DNA of 64,000 nucleotides from CAYSCZ01 sp051155775 (GCA_051155775.1 DAXETV010000003.1:1-64000), one strand, 5' to 3'. Shown: positions 42,969-52,507, counted from the first letter of the stretch. Numbers and translations are program-made. Notes: a model not told the origin generated them from the letters alone.

Positions 42969-43918
42969 CTTTCAATCCAATTTTTAATAATTTTTTTGAC
43001 CACATTCACATCAATATTCAAATCAGAACCGACTGCCTTAATCTCGCTTAAGATGGTGCTTTTTTTACCAATTGGTCCCCAACGTCCCGCATGTATAGGC
43101 TTTTTATCAGTGTATAAACCTAAATTATAAATTCCACTTGCTGCAGCGATATGTAATGGCCCGGTGCTGGCAGCTAATAGTCCGGATGAAGCAGCTATAA
43201 AATCAACGAACTCATCAAGAGAAAATTTACCCGTAAGGTCTTGAACATGCTCTAAATCATAAAGCTCTGGACAATTTTTATGAATTAATTCTCCTTCCAC
43301 AGTTGTTCCTGTTATAAAAATTTTAAAAGTCTGTTTATCCAACTGTTGAGCTAGTTTGTAATATTGAGCTAGTGGCCATTCTTTAGCGCTGCCTTTAGAT
43401 TTTGGATGAAATATAAGGTTGAAGTGATCTGAAAGTAATCCTGGATATGTTTTTCTGCTATTTTGCCATCCTAAGAAATGATGCATTTCATACAAGTCGA
43501 TATCCGGATCGATCTTCAGCGGTTTTAATAATTTAAGGTTTAGCTGGGATTCATGAAGATCACTTTTTTTACGGCCCAGGTTTACTAATTTATTACAGGT
43601 CCACCAGTGATACATCCTGTGGCTGGTACCTATCCGCTTTGGAATTTTTTGTCTTTTCCCCAAGTGGGCGATTTTTTTGACAGGGAAAACATGGATCAAA
43701 CAATCAATATCCTGCAAACTATTTTCATACAGTCTTTCAATATTGATGAAGTTATCAATATTGACGGACCGCTTAACAATTGACTCGGTATAGTTTTTTC
43801 CTAAAAAGTAAATACTGCAATCGGGGAAATGGTTCTTGATTACGCCTGCCATTGGAAGGGTAAGTATGACATCTCCAAGGTTGTCAGTACGGCTTAATAG
43901 AATTCTTTCGTCGTTCAT
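42965..43918 (-). CDS. Glycosyltransferase family 9 (heptosyltransferase-like)
   Basis: The 317-residue protein begins with LLSRTDNLGDVILTLPMAGV and contains FHPKSKGSAKEWPLAQYYKL and LAASTGPLHIAAASGI, which are family 9 hallmarks. These enzymes add heptose or similar sugars to lipopolysaccharide core. The start is well supported by the conserved N-terminus and lies 35 bases inside the preceding GT2 gene. It overlaps the FkbM-like gene by 4 bases. Confidence 0.88.
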   Translation of the reverse strand: MNDERILLSRTDNLGDVILTLPMAGVIKNHFPDCSIYFLGKNYTESIVKRSVNIDNFINIERLYENSLQDIDCLIHVFPVKKIAHLGKRQKIPKRIGTSHRMYHWWTCNKLVNLGRKKSDLHESQLNLKLLKPLKIDPDIDLYEMHHFLGWQNSRKTYPGLLSDHFNLIFHPKSKGSAKEWPLAQYYKLAQQLDKQTFKIFITGTTVEGELIHKNCPELYDLEHVQDLTGKFSLDEFVDFIAASSGLLAASTGPLHIAAASGIYNLGLYTDKKPIHAGRWGPIGKKSTILSEIKAVGSDLNIDVNVVKKIIKNWIER

Positions 43919-44663
43919 TTAAAAATTTGAGCTTAGCATATTTTAGAAAAGCTGCATAGGAGGAGTTAACAGATATAATAAACCCGTAATAACCATCTAA
44001 GAAACCCAATTGCAAAAAATATTTCTTAAAGAAGACAAAAGCTGCGCTTAGCATGACTTTTAGTGTCGAAGATGATTTTCCCCTCCTGAAAGCTTCCTGT
44101 GCACCTACTTCTGAAAAGAATTCTATTTTTTTCAGATGGTGATTAAGATTGATAAAGGAATAGTGCAAGATATCAAGATTTACTTCCTGGATACTGGAGC
44201 CCTTTTGCAGAACAATCTCATCATGTGGGTCTGTGCCTGAGTATTTTCCTGAACTTTTTTTAAACAATCTTAATTTTTTATCTGGATACCATCCACAGTG
44301 TTTTATCCATTTTCCGCAATAGTTAGTTAGTCTATTGAAGATGTAACCATCATAATTGAATGCAGCTTCTTTTTTGATAATTAAACTTGATCTTAATTCA
44401 ACGGATAAAGCTTCATCAGCATCAATTGAAAAGATATACTCATGAGAGGCAAATTTCAGTGAAAAATTTCTCTGAGCATTTATACCCGGCCATTTATTTT
44501 GTATGAATGTTACCTTATGTTTTTTGCAAATTTCTTCGGTTTGGTCAGTTGAATAGGAATCAATCACTATGATCTCATCCGCAAATCCGTGCAAGGACCT
44601 TATACATCTTTCAATGTTATGTCCTTCATTGAAAGTAATGATGATCGCTGTTACACTACTCAT
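43884..44663 (-). CDS. Glycosyltransferase family 2 (WaaE/KdtX-like)
   Basis: The 259-residue protein has the family 2 fold: SVTAIIITFNEGHNIERCIR, EIIVIDSYSTDQTEEIC, FSIDADEALS (the DxD metal site) and the later WYPDKKLRLFKKSSGKYSG. This WYPD-RLF pattern is typical of LPS inner core glucosyl- or KDO-linked transferases such as LgtF/KdtX. Substrates cannot be told. It overlaps the GT4 gene by 8 bases and the GT9 gene by 35. Confidence 0.88.
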   Translation of the reverse strand: MSSVTAIIITFNEGHNIERCIRSLHGFADEIIVIDSYSTDQTEEICKKHKVTFIQNKWPGINAQRNFSLKFASHEYIFSIDADEALSVELRSSLIIKKEAAFNYDGYIFNRLTNYCGKWIKHCGWYPDKKLRLFKKSSGKYSGTDPHDEIVLQKGSSIQEVNLDILHYSFINLNHHLKKIEFFSEVGAQEAFRRGKSSSTLKVMLSAAFVFFKKYFLQLGFLDGYYGFIISVNSSYAAFLKYAKLKFLNERRKNSIKPY

Positions 44664-45804
44664 TGTTTAAAGTAGTTTTAATAATTTCAAAGAGTGCAAG
44701 AAAGTGGTTTTCCTGGTTGAATAACTTATCAGCACGAAGTTTACCAGCTTTCGCGAGGTTCTCTTTTAATTCCCGGTTTTTATATAACCTTAAAAGCATA
44801 CGTGCAAGGTCTTTTTCATCCCCTGCTTCAAATAACAAACCGGTACTTCCATTTTCAATAATTTCAAGAACACCGCCATTATTTGTGCCAATAACAGCAG
44901 TTTGAGCCCTCATAGCTTCCGCTAGTACAAGGCCAAAAGTTTCATGAGTAGTTGTTAGTACTACCACATCAAAGCAGTTCATAAACCGCTGTGGATCATT
45001 TTGGAAGCCGGTCATAATCACTTGTTCAACCAGGTTTAGATCATTAATTAATGCTTCCAATTTTATTTTATAATCATCATCTGTGGAACCACCAACTACA
45101 AATGACATTACATCAATGCCCTTTTCTTTCAAAATAGCAGTGGCTTTGATTAATACATGTTGGTCTTTTTTTCGATCTATTCTTCCGATTAATGCAATAT
45201 TAAATGCTGCCTTACCAAACTTATTGAAAAATGAATTGCATGATTCCGGATTTAAATTTGGTTCTTTTACACCATAATATAAAGTACAAACCTTTTCTAC
45301 AGGGATATTTACATATTTTAAAATCCTATCTTTTAATTCTTCGGTTATGGCAATCATTTTGTCAATTGACCGGTAGATAAATGAATGGTATAATCCTTTT
45401 TTTGGCTTAGTGATCAGCATTTGTCTGGTATGGATGATCTTTATTTTTGGATGAAAAATTTTCGTTAGAGCTGCCAGAAACAGATCACGCTTATGATGGA
45501 CATGTATGATCTTGCAATTGAATCTTTTGACTATTCTGGATAAATGTGCGGCAGCTATTATAGGAATTTTCGGTTGGTTATTGTCTAATAATCTAAAACT
45601 TAATCCTTCTGATAAAAAGTTTCCTTCTAATTTACTTTCAGATGCAATCAGATTTAAAGTCTTTAGACCATAATTGGGCAAATTTTTGCAACAATCGAAA
45701 AAATAAAGTTCAAGACCTCCTAAATTACGGGACGTGCATAATTCCAAAACAAAGTATGATTGATCGGTAGTCATGCTAATAGCTGACAAACTTACGTCAA
45801 CCAT
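44656..45804 (-). CDS. Glycosyltransferase family 4
   Basis: The 382-residue protein is a GT-B enzyme with VCTLYYGVKEPN, ALIGRIDRKKDQHVLIKA, VVLTTTHETFGLVLAEAM (the ETFG donor loop) and GGVLEIIENGSTGLLFEAGD. It transfers a sugar from a nucleotide donor in envelope glycan assembly. An alternative ATG at 45774 removes the first ten residues and brings the start closer to the first strand. It is the first gene of a four-gene overlapping cluster. Confidence 0.9.
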   Translation of the reverse strand: MVDVSLSAISMTTDQSYFVLELCTSRNLGGLELYFFDCCKNLPNYGLKTLNLIASESKLEGNFLSEGLSFRLLDNNQPKIPIIAAAHLSRIVKRFNCKIIHVHHKRDLFLAALTKIFHPKIKIIHTRQMLITKPKKGLYHSFIYRSIDKMIAITEELKDRILKYVNIPVEKVCTLYYGVKEPNLNPESCNSFFNKFGKAAFNIALIGRIDRKKDQHVLIKATAILKEKGIDVMSFVVGGSTDDDYKIKLEALINDLNLVEQVIMTGFQNDPQRFMNCFDVVVLTTTHETFGLVLAEAMRAQTAVIGTNNGGVLEIIENGSTGLLFEAGDEKDLARMLLRLYKNRELKENLAKAGKLRADKLFNQENHFLALFEIIKTTLNNE

Positions 45805-45839
45805 TAATCGTAGACAACCAAGAATATAAGCTAGGTCAT

Positions 45840-46421
45840 TTGCAAAAGGACATTATCAAAAAGGACTATTCTAACAAAGATAAGGTTGATATCTTTGACA
45901 ATGAGTTTATTCCTCATCTGGACTCCATGTATAATTTTGCCTTCAGACTAACCTTTGATGAAGACGATGCCAAGGATCTGGTTCAGGAAACTTACCTCAA
46001 AGCTTATCGGTTTATCAATTCTTTCCATAGGGGAACGAACGCCAAAGCCTGGCTGTTTCGAATATTGAAGAACAGCTTTATTAATGAGTTTAGGAAGAAG
46101 AGTAAGGAACCGGGAAAAGTTGATTACCAGGAAGTTGAAAATTATTACAATTCAGACGAAGTCAATAAGGCTATTACCCCTGACTTAAGGGTTGAGTCGG
46201 TAAAGGATATGATCGGTGATGAAGTCACTAATGCTTTGAATTCTCTTGCTTTGGACTTTAGGACGGTCATTATATTGTGTGATTTGGAAGGGTTTACTTA
46301 TGAAGAGATGGCCAAAATTTTGGATATACCCATTGGAACAGTAAGATCCCGCCTTCATAGGGCAAGAAATTTATTAAAAGAACGTTTGAGATCTTATGCG
46401 AAAAATATGGGATATGGTTAG
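45840..46421 (+). CDS. ECF-type RNA polymerase sigma factor
   Basis: The 193-residue protein has sigma region 2 (YNFAFRLTFDEDDAKDLVQE, TYLKAYRFINSFHRG) and region 4 (GFTYEEMAKILDIPIGTVRS, RLHRARNLLKERL). The frame opens with TTG at 45840; no ATG exists before region 2. It is followed 20 bases later by a small cysteine-rich protein, probably its anti-sigma factor, and then gmk and nadD. Confidence 0.92.
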   Translation: MQKDIIKKDYSNKDKVDIFDNEFIPHLDSMYNFAFRLTFDEDDAKDLVQETYLKAYRFINSFHRGTNAKAWLFRILKNSFINEFRKKSKEPGKVDYQEVENYYNSDEVNKAITPDLRVESVKDMIGDEVTNALNSLALDFRTVIILCDLEGFTYEEMAKILDIPIGTVRSRLHRARNLLKERLRSYAKNMGYG

Positions 46422-46441
46422 TTTTAATTCAAATTTTTTAT

Positions 46442-46732
46442 ATGATCAAATTTTTATTTAAGAGCCGCAGAAAAAATAACCCTGATGCTGGCTGTGCGGA
46501 TTATAAAAAGTGCTTTGAGATATTGGAACTGATGCTGGATGACGAGGCCACACCTGATCAGGAGAAGTTTATGCGGAATAACCTTGAAAAATGCATACTT
46601 TGTTTTGAACATTTGAAATTAGAAAAAGAAATAAAAGATCTCATAAGAAACAGGTTAGAGATGAAAAATCCACCCTCCGGCCTGGTAAAAACCATTCGAG
46701 ATTCTGTTATAACCCCAGCCGACCTGAATTGA
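46442..46732 (+). CDS. Small soluble zinc-finger anti-sigma factor candidate
   Basis: The 96-residue protein has two cysteine pairs, C..KKC in CADYKKCFEI and CILC, around ELMLDDEATPDQEKFM, an arrangement like zinc-binding anti-sigma factors of the RsrA/ChrR type. It has no membrane segment, so it would act in the cytoplasm. Directly following the ECF sigma gene supports the role. Histidine ligands typical of the family are not clear. The end overlaps the ATG of gmk. Confidence 0.7.
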   Translation: MIKFLFKSRRKNNPDAGCADYKKCFEILELMLDDEATPDQEKFMRNNLEKCILCFEHLKLEKEIKDLIRNRLEMKNPPSGLVKTIRDSVITPADLN

Positions 46733-47310
46733 TGACTAAAGGTAAGGCGATAATCGTTTCGGCACCTTCTGGTTCAGGAAAAACTACGATTGTTAAACAT
46801 TTGACGCAGCATAGAAATGATATCTATTTTTCGGTATCTGCGACAACCAGAAAAAGAAGGTCAGAAAATGAGCACGATGGAAAAGATTATTATTTCTTGA
46901 CGGTGGAGGCATTCCAAAAAAAAATAGAAGAAGGCGCGTTTATAGAGTGGGAACAGGTTTATGAAAACGTTTATTATGGCACTTTAAAATCGGAGGTTAA
47001 GCGCATATGGGCCACTAGAAGCCATGTGATCTTTGATGTAGATGTGTTGGGCGGATTGAATCTAAAACAGTTCTTTGACAAAAATGCAATCGCAATATTT
47101 ATAAAAGTACAAAATAGGGAAGTCCTCAAACAGCGATTAATTGAAAGGAAGACAGAGCCGGAGGCTTTAATAGAAGAAAGGCTTCAAAAAGCTGACTATG
47201 AGATGAGCTTTGAGAAATCTTTTGATGTTAGCATTCTTAATGACAACCTGGAAACATCTTGCCATCGTGCAGCCGAAATTGTTGATAGATTTTTAGATGG
47301 AAAAGGCTAA
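46732..47310 (+). CDS. gmk: Guanylate kinase
   Basis: The 192-residue protein has SAPSGSGKTTIVKHL (P-loop), FSVSATTRKRRSENEHDGKD and YYFLTVEAFQKKIEEGAFIE, WEQVYENVYYGT and VIFDVDVLGGLNLKQ. It converts GMP to GDP. I start at the ATG 46732, one base inside the anti-sigma stop, rather than the TTG one codon earlier. The nadD gene overlaps its end by 14 bases. Confidence 0.96.
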   Translation: MTKGKAIIVSAPSGSGKTTIVKHLTQHRNDIYFSVSATTRKRRSENEHDGKDYYFLTVEAFQKKIEEGAFIEWEQVYENVYYGTLKSEVKRIWATRSHVIFDVDVLGGLNLKQFFDKNAIAIFIKVQNREVLKQRLIERKTEPEALIEERLQKADYEMSFEKSFDVSILNDNLETSCHRAAEIVDRFLDGKG

Positions 47311-47884
47311 AGATACTTACGGTTTATTCTTCGGCTCATTTAATCCAATTCACAACGGACATATGATAATTGCAAACATAGTCAGGCAGTTAGCTGATTT
47401 GAAGGAAGTTTGGTTTGTAGTTACTCCTTTAAACCCTATGAAAAGTAGTAAATCATTACTCCACGAGTTTGATCGATTGGACATGGTGGATAAAGCCATA
47501 TATGATGATCCTTATTTTCAGGGTTGCGACGTGGAATTTAACTTGCCAAGGCCCAGCTATACTATTGACACCCTGGCATATTTATCTGATAAAAATCCCA
47601 ATAAAAATTTCAAGTTGATTATTGGAGAAGATAATCTACACAGCTTCCCCAGGTGGAAAAACAGCAAAGTAATCCTGGAAAATCATGGATTACTGGTTTA
47701 TCCAAGGCCTAATGCTAAACCCAGCAGCCTTAAAGACCATAAAAATGTAGAATTCATAGAAGCACCAACGATTGATATATCCGCAACATTTATCCGACGA
47801 TTAATCAAAGAGGGGCGATCGGTTAAATATTTAATTCCTGATGCTGTTTGGGAATTTATTCGCAGGAAGAGGTTCTACTGCTAG
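47297..47884 (+). CDS. nadD: Nicotinate-nucleotide adenylyltransferase
   Basis: The 195-residue protein has GLFFGSFNPIHNGHMIIANI (the HxGH nucleotidyltransferase motif), VTPLNPMKSSKSLLHEFDRL, PRPSYTIDTLAYL, and IDISATFIRRLIKEGRSVKY (the ISATxIR motif). It makes deamido-NAD. The gene overlaps gmk by 14 bases and ends 4 bases inside frr on the other strand. Confidence 0.95.
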   Translation: MEKAKDTYGLFFGSFNPIHNGHMIIANIVRQLADLKEVWFVVTPLNPMKSSKSLLHEFDRLDMVDKAIYDDPYFQGCDVEFNLPRPSYTIDTLAYLSDKNPNKNFKLIIGEDNLHSFPRWKNSKVILENHGLLVYPRPNAKPSSLKDHKNVEFIEAPTIDISATFIRRLIKEGRSVKYLIPDAVWEFIRRKRFYC

Positions 47885-48444
47885 ATGGTCATGATATCTA
47901 TTTCCTTGTTTTTAAGGTGCTCTTCGATTTTGTGAATATGATTATCTGTCATTTCCTGGACTTTGTCTTCAGCCGACTTTATAGCATCTTCCGAGGCTCC
48001 TTCTTTGAGTAACTTCTTTAAAGAATCGTTTATTTCTTTTCGTACATTCCGGACACTTACTTTTCCATTCTCGGCTTCATGCTTCGCTTGTTTTACTAAA
48101 GTTTTTCTTCTCTCTTCGGTGAGTTGCGGTATGTTAATTCTAATTAATTCACCGTCATTTTGAGGATTAAAGCCTAAATTACTGTTCATGATGGCTTTTT
48201 CAATTTCGGGTATCATCTTTTTCTCCCACGGTTTGATTACCAGTGTTCTGGCGTCCGGAGCGCTAACTGAGGCCACTTGTTGAATGGGTGTCTTTGAACC
48301 GTAATAATCAACACTAACCCCATCTACCATGTTTGGCATAGCTTTTCCCGCTCTTATCTTTGATAGCTCCGAATAAGTATGAGAGACGGACTTATCCATT
48401 AGTTCATCTGCCTCATCTAAGAACATTTTAATTTCTTCTTCCAT
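47881..48444 (-). CDS. frr: Ribosome recycling factor
   Basis: The 187 residues match the family: SHTYSELSKIRAGKAMPNMV, VDYYGSKTPIQQVASVSAPD, ARTLVIKPWEKKMIPEIEKA and IRINIPQLTEERRKTLVKQA. The protein releases the mRNA and tRNA from the post-termination ribosome. It lies 39 bases downstream of pyrH, the usual neighbour in bacteria. Confidence 0.97.
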   Translation of the reverse strand: MEEEIKMFLDEADELMDKSVSHTYSELSKIRAGKAMPNMVDGVSVDYYGSKTPIQQVASVSAPDARTLVIKPWEKKMIPEIEKAIMNSNLGFNPQNDGELIRINIPQLTEERRKTLVKQAKHEAENGKVSVRNVRKEINDSLKKLLKEGASEDAIKSAEDKVQEMTDNHIHKIEEHLKNKEIDIMTI

Positions 48445-48483
48445 ATCAATTACTCATTGCATTAAAAATATTACCAAATAATT

Positions 48484-49188
48484 CTAATTAATCAAGGTGC
48501 CTACCTCATTGCCTAAAATTAAATCATATAGATTACCTGGCTTATTCATATCAAAAACAATTATAGGAAGTTTATTCTCCTGGCATAAAGTAAAAGCAGT
48601 TAAATCCATAACATTTAAGCCTTTTTCATAAACTTCCTGAAATGTTATGTTCGAAAATTTAGTGGCATTCGGGTCTTTTTCAGGATCTGCGGTATACACA
48701 CCATCAACGCGGGTGCCTTTTAATACTACATCCGCTTCTATCTCCACCGCCCTGAGGCTTGCAGTGGAATCTGTTGTGAAATAAGGATTTCCGATTCCTG
48801 CCCCAAAAATTACGATTCTTCCCTTTTCAAGGTGTCGCACTGCTCTTCTTCTTATGAATGGCTCACATACTTGTTCCATATTAATGCCAGACATTAATCG
48901 GGTATACATGCCATGTTTTTCAAGGGCACTTTGTAAGGCCATGCCATTAATAACGGTCGCTAACATACCCATATAATCGCCCTGAACTCTATCCACTCCG
49001 ACACTTTCTGATTGCACACCTCTGAATATATTTCCACCACCTATCACTATTGCAATCTCAATACTTTCATCTCTAACTTTTTTAATTTCGTTGGCATATT
49101 GTTCCAATCGCTTGGAATCTATACCATATTGTTTTTCACCCATTAAGGCTTCACCACTGAGCTTAAGTAAAATTCTTTTGTATTTCAT
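48484..49188 (-). CDS. pyrH: UMP kinase
   Basis: I start at the ATG 49188, giving 234 residues with MKYKRILLKLSGEALMG at the N-terminus, as in relatives. The longer frame adds ten unsupported residues. Other motifs are VIGGGNIFRGVQ, DYMGMLATVINGMALQ, AGIGNPYFTTDSTASLRAVE and VDGVYTADPEKDPNA. The enzyme phosphorylates UMP. Confidence 0.96.
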   Translation of the reverse strand: MKYKRILLKLSGEALMGEKQYGIDSKRLEQYANEIKKVRDESIEIAIVIGGGNIFRGVQSESVGVDRVQGDYMGMLATVINGMALQSALEKHGMYTRLMSGINMEQVCEPFIRRRAVRHLEKGRIVIFGAGIGNPYFTTDSTASLRAVEIEADVVLKGTRVDGVYTADPEKDPNATKFSNITFQEVYEKGLNVMDLTAFTLCQENKLPIIVFDMNKPGNLYDLILGNEVGTLIN

Positions 49189-49240
49189 GTTGGAGTTGAT
49201 AAAGATTGCCCTCAGCAAATATATGTTTTAACCAAATTAT

Positions 49241-49735
49241 TCAAAATTCCATCAACATCTGATTCTTTTCGACCCTGTCGCCCTGCTTTATTTTTAGTGT
49301 TTTTACTTTTCCATCCTCCTGGGCTTTTAATACATTTTCCATTTTCATGGCTTCCAATACAATCAATGGTTGGCCAGCTTTTATTTCGTCGTTTTCATTT
49401 ACCATAACATCCACAATAAGTCCCGGCATAGGTGCTTTGAGGCCAGTTTGATGTTTGGTGGCCATTTTATGAATACCCATTTTTCTTAGGGTATTATCCA
49501 ACTCATCCGCGATTGAGACCTCTAAAAATGTATTGTTTACTTTTAAAGTAACATTCTTGCTGGACCTGTTAAATGATATCAACTCCACCTCGAATGATTG
49601 ATTGTCAGCTAAAATAGTATAAAACTTATTATCATTCTTGGTAACTTTCCAATCTATTTTATCCTTATTTATGGTCAAGATATTGTCAATAAATTCAATG
49701 TTATATTCTTTTGAATCAATGGTTGCAGTTATCAT
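49241..49735 (-). CDS. Biotin/lipoyl carrier protein (acyl-CoA carboxylase biotin carrier)
   Basis: The 164-residue protein has the carrier domain in its last 75 residues, with PMPGLIVDVMVNENDEIKAG and LEAMKMENVL, where Lys131 accepts biotin. The first 90 residues form strands like those of the linker in acyl-CoA carboxylase alpha subunits. In Bacteroidota such separate carriers belong to propionyl- or acyl-CoA carboxylases. Biotin would be attached by BirA. The gene diverges from the M1 aminopeptidase. Confidence 0.85.
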   Translation of the reverse strand: MITATIDSKEYNIEFIDNILTINKDKIDWKVTKNDNKFYTILADNQSFEVELISFNRSSKNVTLKVNNTFLEVSIADELDNTLRKMGIHKMATKHQTGLKAPMPGLIVDVMVNENDEIKAGQPLIVLEAMKMENVLKAQEDGKVKTLKIKQGDRVEKNQMLMEF

Positions 49736-49754
49736 TAGTAATGAATTTTAGAAT

Positions 49755-52229
49755 TTGAAACAAGTTAAAGAAATCATCCAATATTTTATACTGATAGGTT
49801 TGTTTTCAATTTTTTTTGGATGTAAAGATAATGTGCCAATTGCTTCTCCCGACATCGTAAATGATGTGCCACAAAAAGAAATTGAAAAAAAATATCAACC
49901 GACCCCAGCCAGAATTTTTGATATACTCCACACCAAATTAAAAATCAGTTTTGACTGGGTAGACAAGGAGGTAATCGGAGAGGCATATTTATTAATCAAG
50001 CCCTATAGCTATCCTGCGCAAGTCATTGAACTTGATGCCAGGGATTTTCAAATTGAAAATATTAAAGACAGGACCGGAAAGAATTTGAAATATAGCTATG
50101 ATGGAAATACAATTAGTATTGATCTTGAAAGAAACATGGTGCCCCAGGAAGAAACTGAGATACACATAAAGTACATAGCCAGACCGTGCAAAAATGAATT
50201 GGTAACACAACCTGATTATCAGAATCTGGGCCTTTATTTTATAAATCACACAGATACATTAAATAAGCCTCAACAAATTTGGACCCATGGTGAGCCTTAC
50301 AATAATTCAGCGTGGTTTCCAACCATAGACCAACCCAACGAAAAGTTCACACAAGAAATATACATAACTGTAGACTCAACATTTAAAACTTTGTCCAATG
50401 GCCAACTCATACACTCAAAATACAATGATGATAAAACCAGAACCGACTATTGGAGATTAGATCAACCACATGCAGCGTACCTGCCAAGCATAGTGGTAGG
50501 AGAATTTCATAAAATAGAAAAAAAATGGAATAATACACCAATTAACACATGGGTGGAAAATCATCATATCGAGACAGCCAAAGCTGTATTTAAAAATACT
50601 CCTGAGATGATGAATTTTTTTTCAGAGAAATTAAATGTGGATTACCCATTTCCAGCTTATAACCAGGTTATCGTTAGGGATTTTGTAACCGGAGCAATGG
50701 AAAACACTGGCGCTTCAATTTTTCAACAAGAATTAGTCAGTTCAAAAAATGTAACCTTTGACATCAACTGGGATTTTATCATCGCCCATGAATTATTTCA
50801 TCAGTGGTTTGGAAATCTGGTGACCTGCGAATCATGGTCACATATCGTGCTTAATGAGGCGCTGGCGAATTATTCAGAATATTTATGGACAGCATATAAA
50901 TATGGACTTGCAGAAGCTAAGTATCATCATTGGCAGGAAATGAATTCATACTTTGATGAGGCGTTAGAAAGCAAACATAGCCTGGTTAGAAATCATTATG
51001 ACGATCCTTCAGAATTATTTGACAATCATACCTATGCAAAAGGTGGGAGAGTAATTCATATGCTTAGAAATTACTTAGGGGATAGTATTTTTTTTAACGG
51101 ACTTAACATTTATTTAAATGAGAATAAATTCCAAAGTGTTGAAACAGATCATCTTAGATTAGCTATGGAAAAAGCAAGTGGGGTCGATCTAAATTGGTTT
51201 TTTGATCAATGGTTTTTTAGGGCCGGTCACCCAATTCTTAATATTGAGCATACTTTAAAAGGAGATACCCTGACTATTAACATAAAACAAGATACCAAAC
51301 AACCATACCGATTAATAACTTACCTGGAAATATATTATGACGAGGGCATCGAATCATTACCCCTATTGATCGACGACCACAACGAGGACATTACCCTGAT
51401 TTTAGAGGAGGAACCTAAACTAGTCACTATTGATGCATCAAACGAACTACTTGCTGAGATCTCTCACAAAAAATCGATAAAAGAATATATTTATCAATTT
51501 ATAAATTTACCGCATTTTGCCTCCACCATAGAGTCCTTTGAAATATTAATTGATACCCTTGAACGCAGTGATAGAATCGACCTGTATCAGGAAATGTTAA
51601 TGAAAGATAACGACAGATTGAAGATTAAAGGTCTTCAATTTCTATATAGTGATTCTGTGTTTTCAAATAATTTAAAGTTAACAGTTAGAAATTTAGCTAA
51701 GCATAATAAATCTCAAGTGAGAGTAGAAGCTATGGCTTTATTATTTAGTTGGGGAAATGATACAGAGCTATTAAAGTTAGCTTTGATGGATAGTTCATTT
51801 ATGGTTAGAGGAATAGGCCTGGATAGAGTTATTCAACAGGATGACTTTAAGATTAACCGTGACTCATTATTTAATAGGAATAGTGAATTCTTAAATATTA
51901 ATTTAATTCTTCCGGTTGCCCAATATTATATAGAGTCAAATAATTGGGAGAAGTATGATTGGTTTTTATACCGAATGTACAACCTACCAAATTCGGACCT
52001 TTTTTATTTACTAAATTATTTTAACCAATATATTTTCAAAGCCCCTTTAGAGATAAAATTGAAAGCCTCGGAACATCTTTTTTTCATTGCCAAGCATCAC
52101 CACGACTATCCCATTAGATTCTCAGCCTTTCAAGGGTTGAATTTAATTAGTGATACAAAAGGTGTTGGCCAAAAAATAAAGTTTTTGAAAGATTATGAAG
52201 AAGAACTAAGTATTTCTTCTTTTTACTGA
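49755..52229 (+). CDS. M1 family metallopeptidase lipoprotein
   Basis: The 824-residue protein has the exopeptidase motif GAMENTGA and the zinc site HELFHQW (345-349) with the third ligand in NEALANYSEY. The frame opens with TTG at 49755, the only start that retains the signal ending in FGC, which marks it as a lipoprotein. Residues from about 590 onward are helical repeats, as in the C-terminal domain of aminopeptidase N relatives. It probably digests peptides at the cell envelope. Confidence 0.92.
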   Translation: MKQVKEIIQYFILIGLFSIFFGCKDNVPIASPDIVNDVPQKEIEKKYQPTPARIFDILHTKLKISFDWVDKEVIGEAYLLIKPYSYPAQVIELDARDFQIENIKDRTGKNLKYSYDGNTISIDLERNMVPQEETEIHIKYIARPCKNELVTQPDYQNLGLYFINHTDTLNKPQQIWTHGEPYNNSAWFPTIDQPNEKFTQEIYITVDSTFKTLSNGQLIHSKYNDDKTRTDYWRLDQPHAAYLPSIVVGEFHKIEKKWNNTPINTWVENHHIETAKAVFKNTPEMMNFFSEKLNVDYPFPAYNQVIVRDFVTGAMENTGASIFQQELVSSKNVTFDINWDFIIAHELFHQWFGNLVTCESWSHIVLNEALANYSEYLWTAYKYGLAEAKYHHWQEMNSYFDEALESKHSLVRNHYDDPSELFDNHTYAKGGRVIHMLRNYLGDSIFFNGLNIYLNENKFQSVETDHLRLAMEKASGVDLNWFFDQWFFRAGHPILNIEHTLKGDTLTINIKQDTKQPYRLITYLEIYYDEGIESLPLLIDDHNEDITLILEEEPKLVTIDASNELLAEISHKKSIKEYIYQFINLPHFASTIESFEILIDTLERSDRIDLYQEMLMKDNDRLKIKGLQFLYSDSVFSNNLKLTVRNLAKHNKSQVRVEAMALLFSWGNDTELLKLALMDSSFMVRGIGLDRVIQQDDFKINRDSLFNRNSEFLNINLILPVAQYYIESNNWEKYDWFLYRMYNLPNSDLFYLLNYFNQYIFKAPLEIKLKASEHLFFIAKHHHDYPIRFSAFQGLNLISDTKGVGQKIKFLKDYEEELSISSFY

Positions 52230-52267
52230 TATAGTGCGCTTACTTTCGTTGATTTCCCTTCAAAAAT

Positions 52268-52297
52268 TTGAATAAGTGTTAAAAGCTTGTAATTTTG
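52268..52297 (+). promoter_or_regulatory. Promoter of the tRNA-tuf operon
   Basis: TTG at 52268-52270 and TAATTTTG at 52290-52297, exactly 19 bases apart, match the Bacteroidota consensus fully. The first tRNA begins 35 bases after the -7 box. Confidence 0.8.
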
Positions 52298-52332
52298 CCT
52301 TCCTTTAAATTAGGGGTGTATTCTTTAAATAT

Positions 52333-52415
52333 GGGGGGATACCAAAGCGGCCAACTGGGGCAGACTGTAAATCTGCTGGCGTATGCCTTCGTAGGTTCGA
52401 ATCCTGCTCCCCCCA
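52333..52415 (+). tRNA. tRNA-Tyr (anticodon GTA)
   Basis: An 83-base class II tRNA with a long variable arm. The acceptor GGGGGGA pairs with TCCCCCC, the anticodon loop reads CTGTAAA, and the T-loop GGTTCGAATCC is intact. No CCA is encoded. It is first in a three-tRNA run before tuf. Confidence 0.95.
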
Positions 52416-52424
52416 CAAAGACAA

Positions 52425-52497
52425 GCGGGCGTAGCTCAGTTGGTAGAGCGACAGCCTTCCAAGCTGTAGGTCGCGGGTTCGAGCCTCGTCGCCCGCT
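52425..52497 (+). tRNA. tRNA-Gly (anticodon TCC)
   Basis: A 73-base tRNA. The acceptor GCGGGCG pairs with CGCCCGC, the D-arm is GCTCAGTTGGTAGAGC, the anticodon loop CTTCCAA and the T-loop GGTTCGAGCC. No CCA is encoded. Confidence 0.95.
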
Positions 52498-52507
52498 CTT
52501 GTATGAA

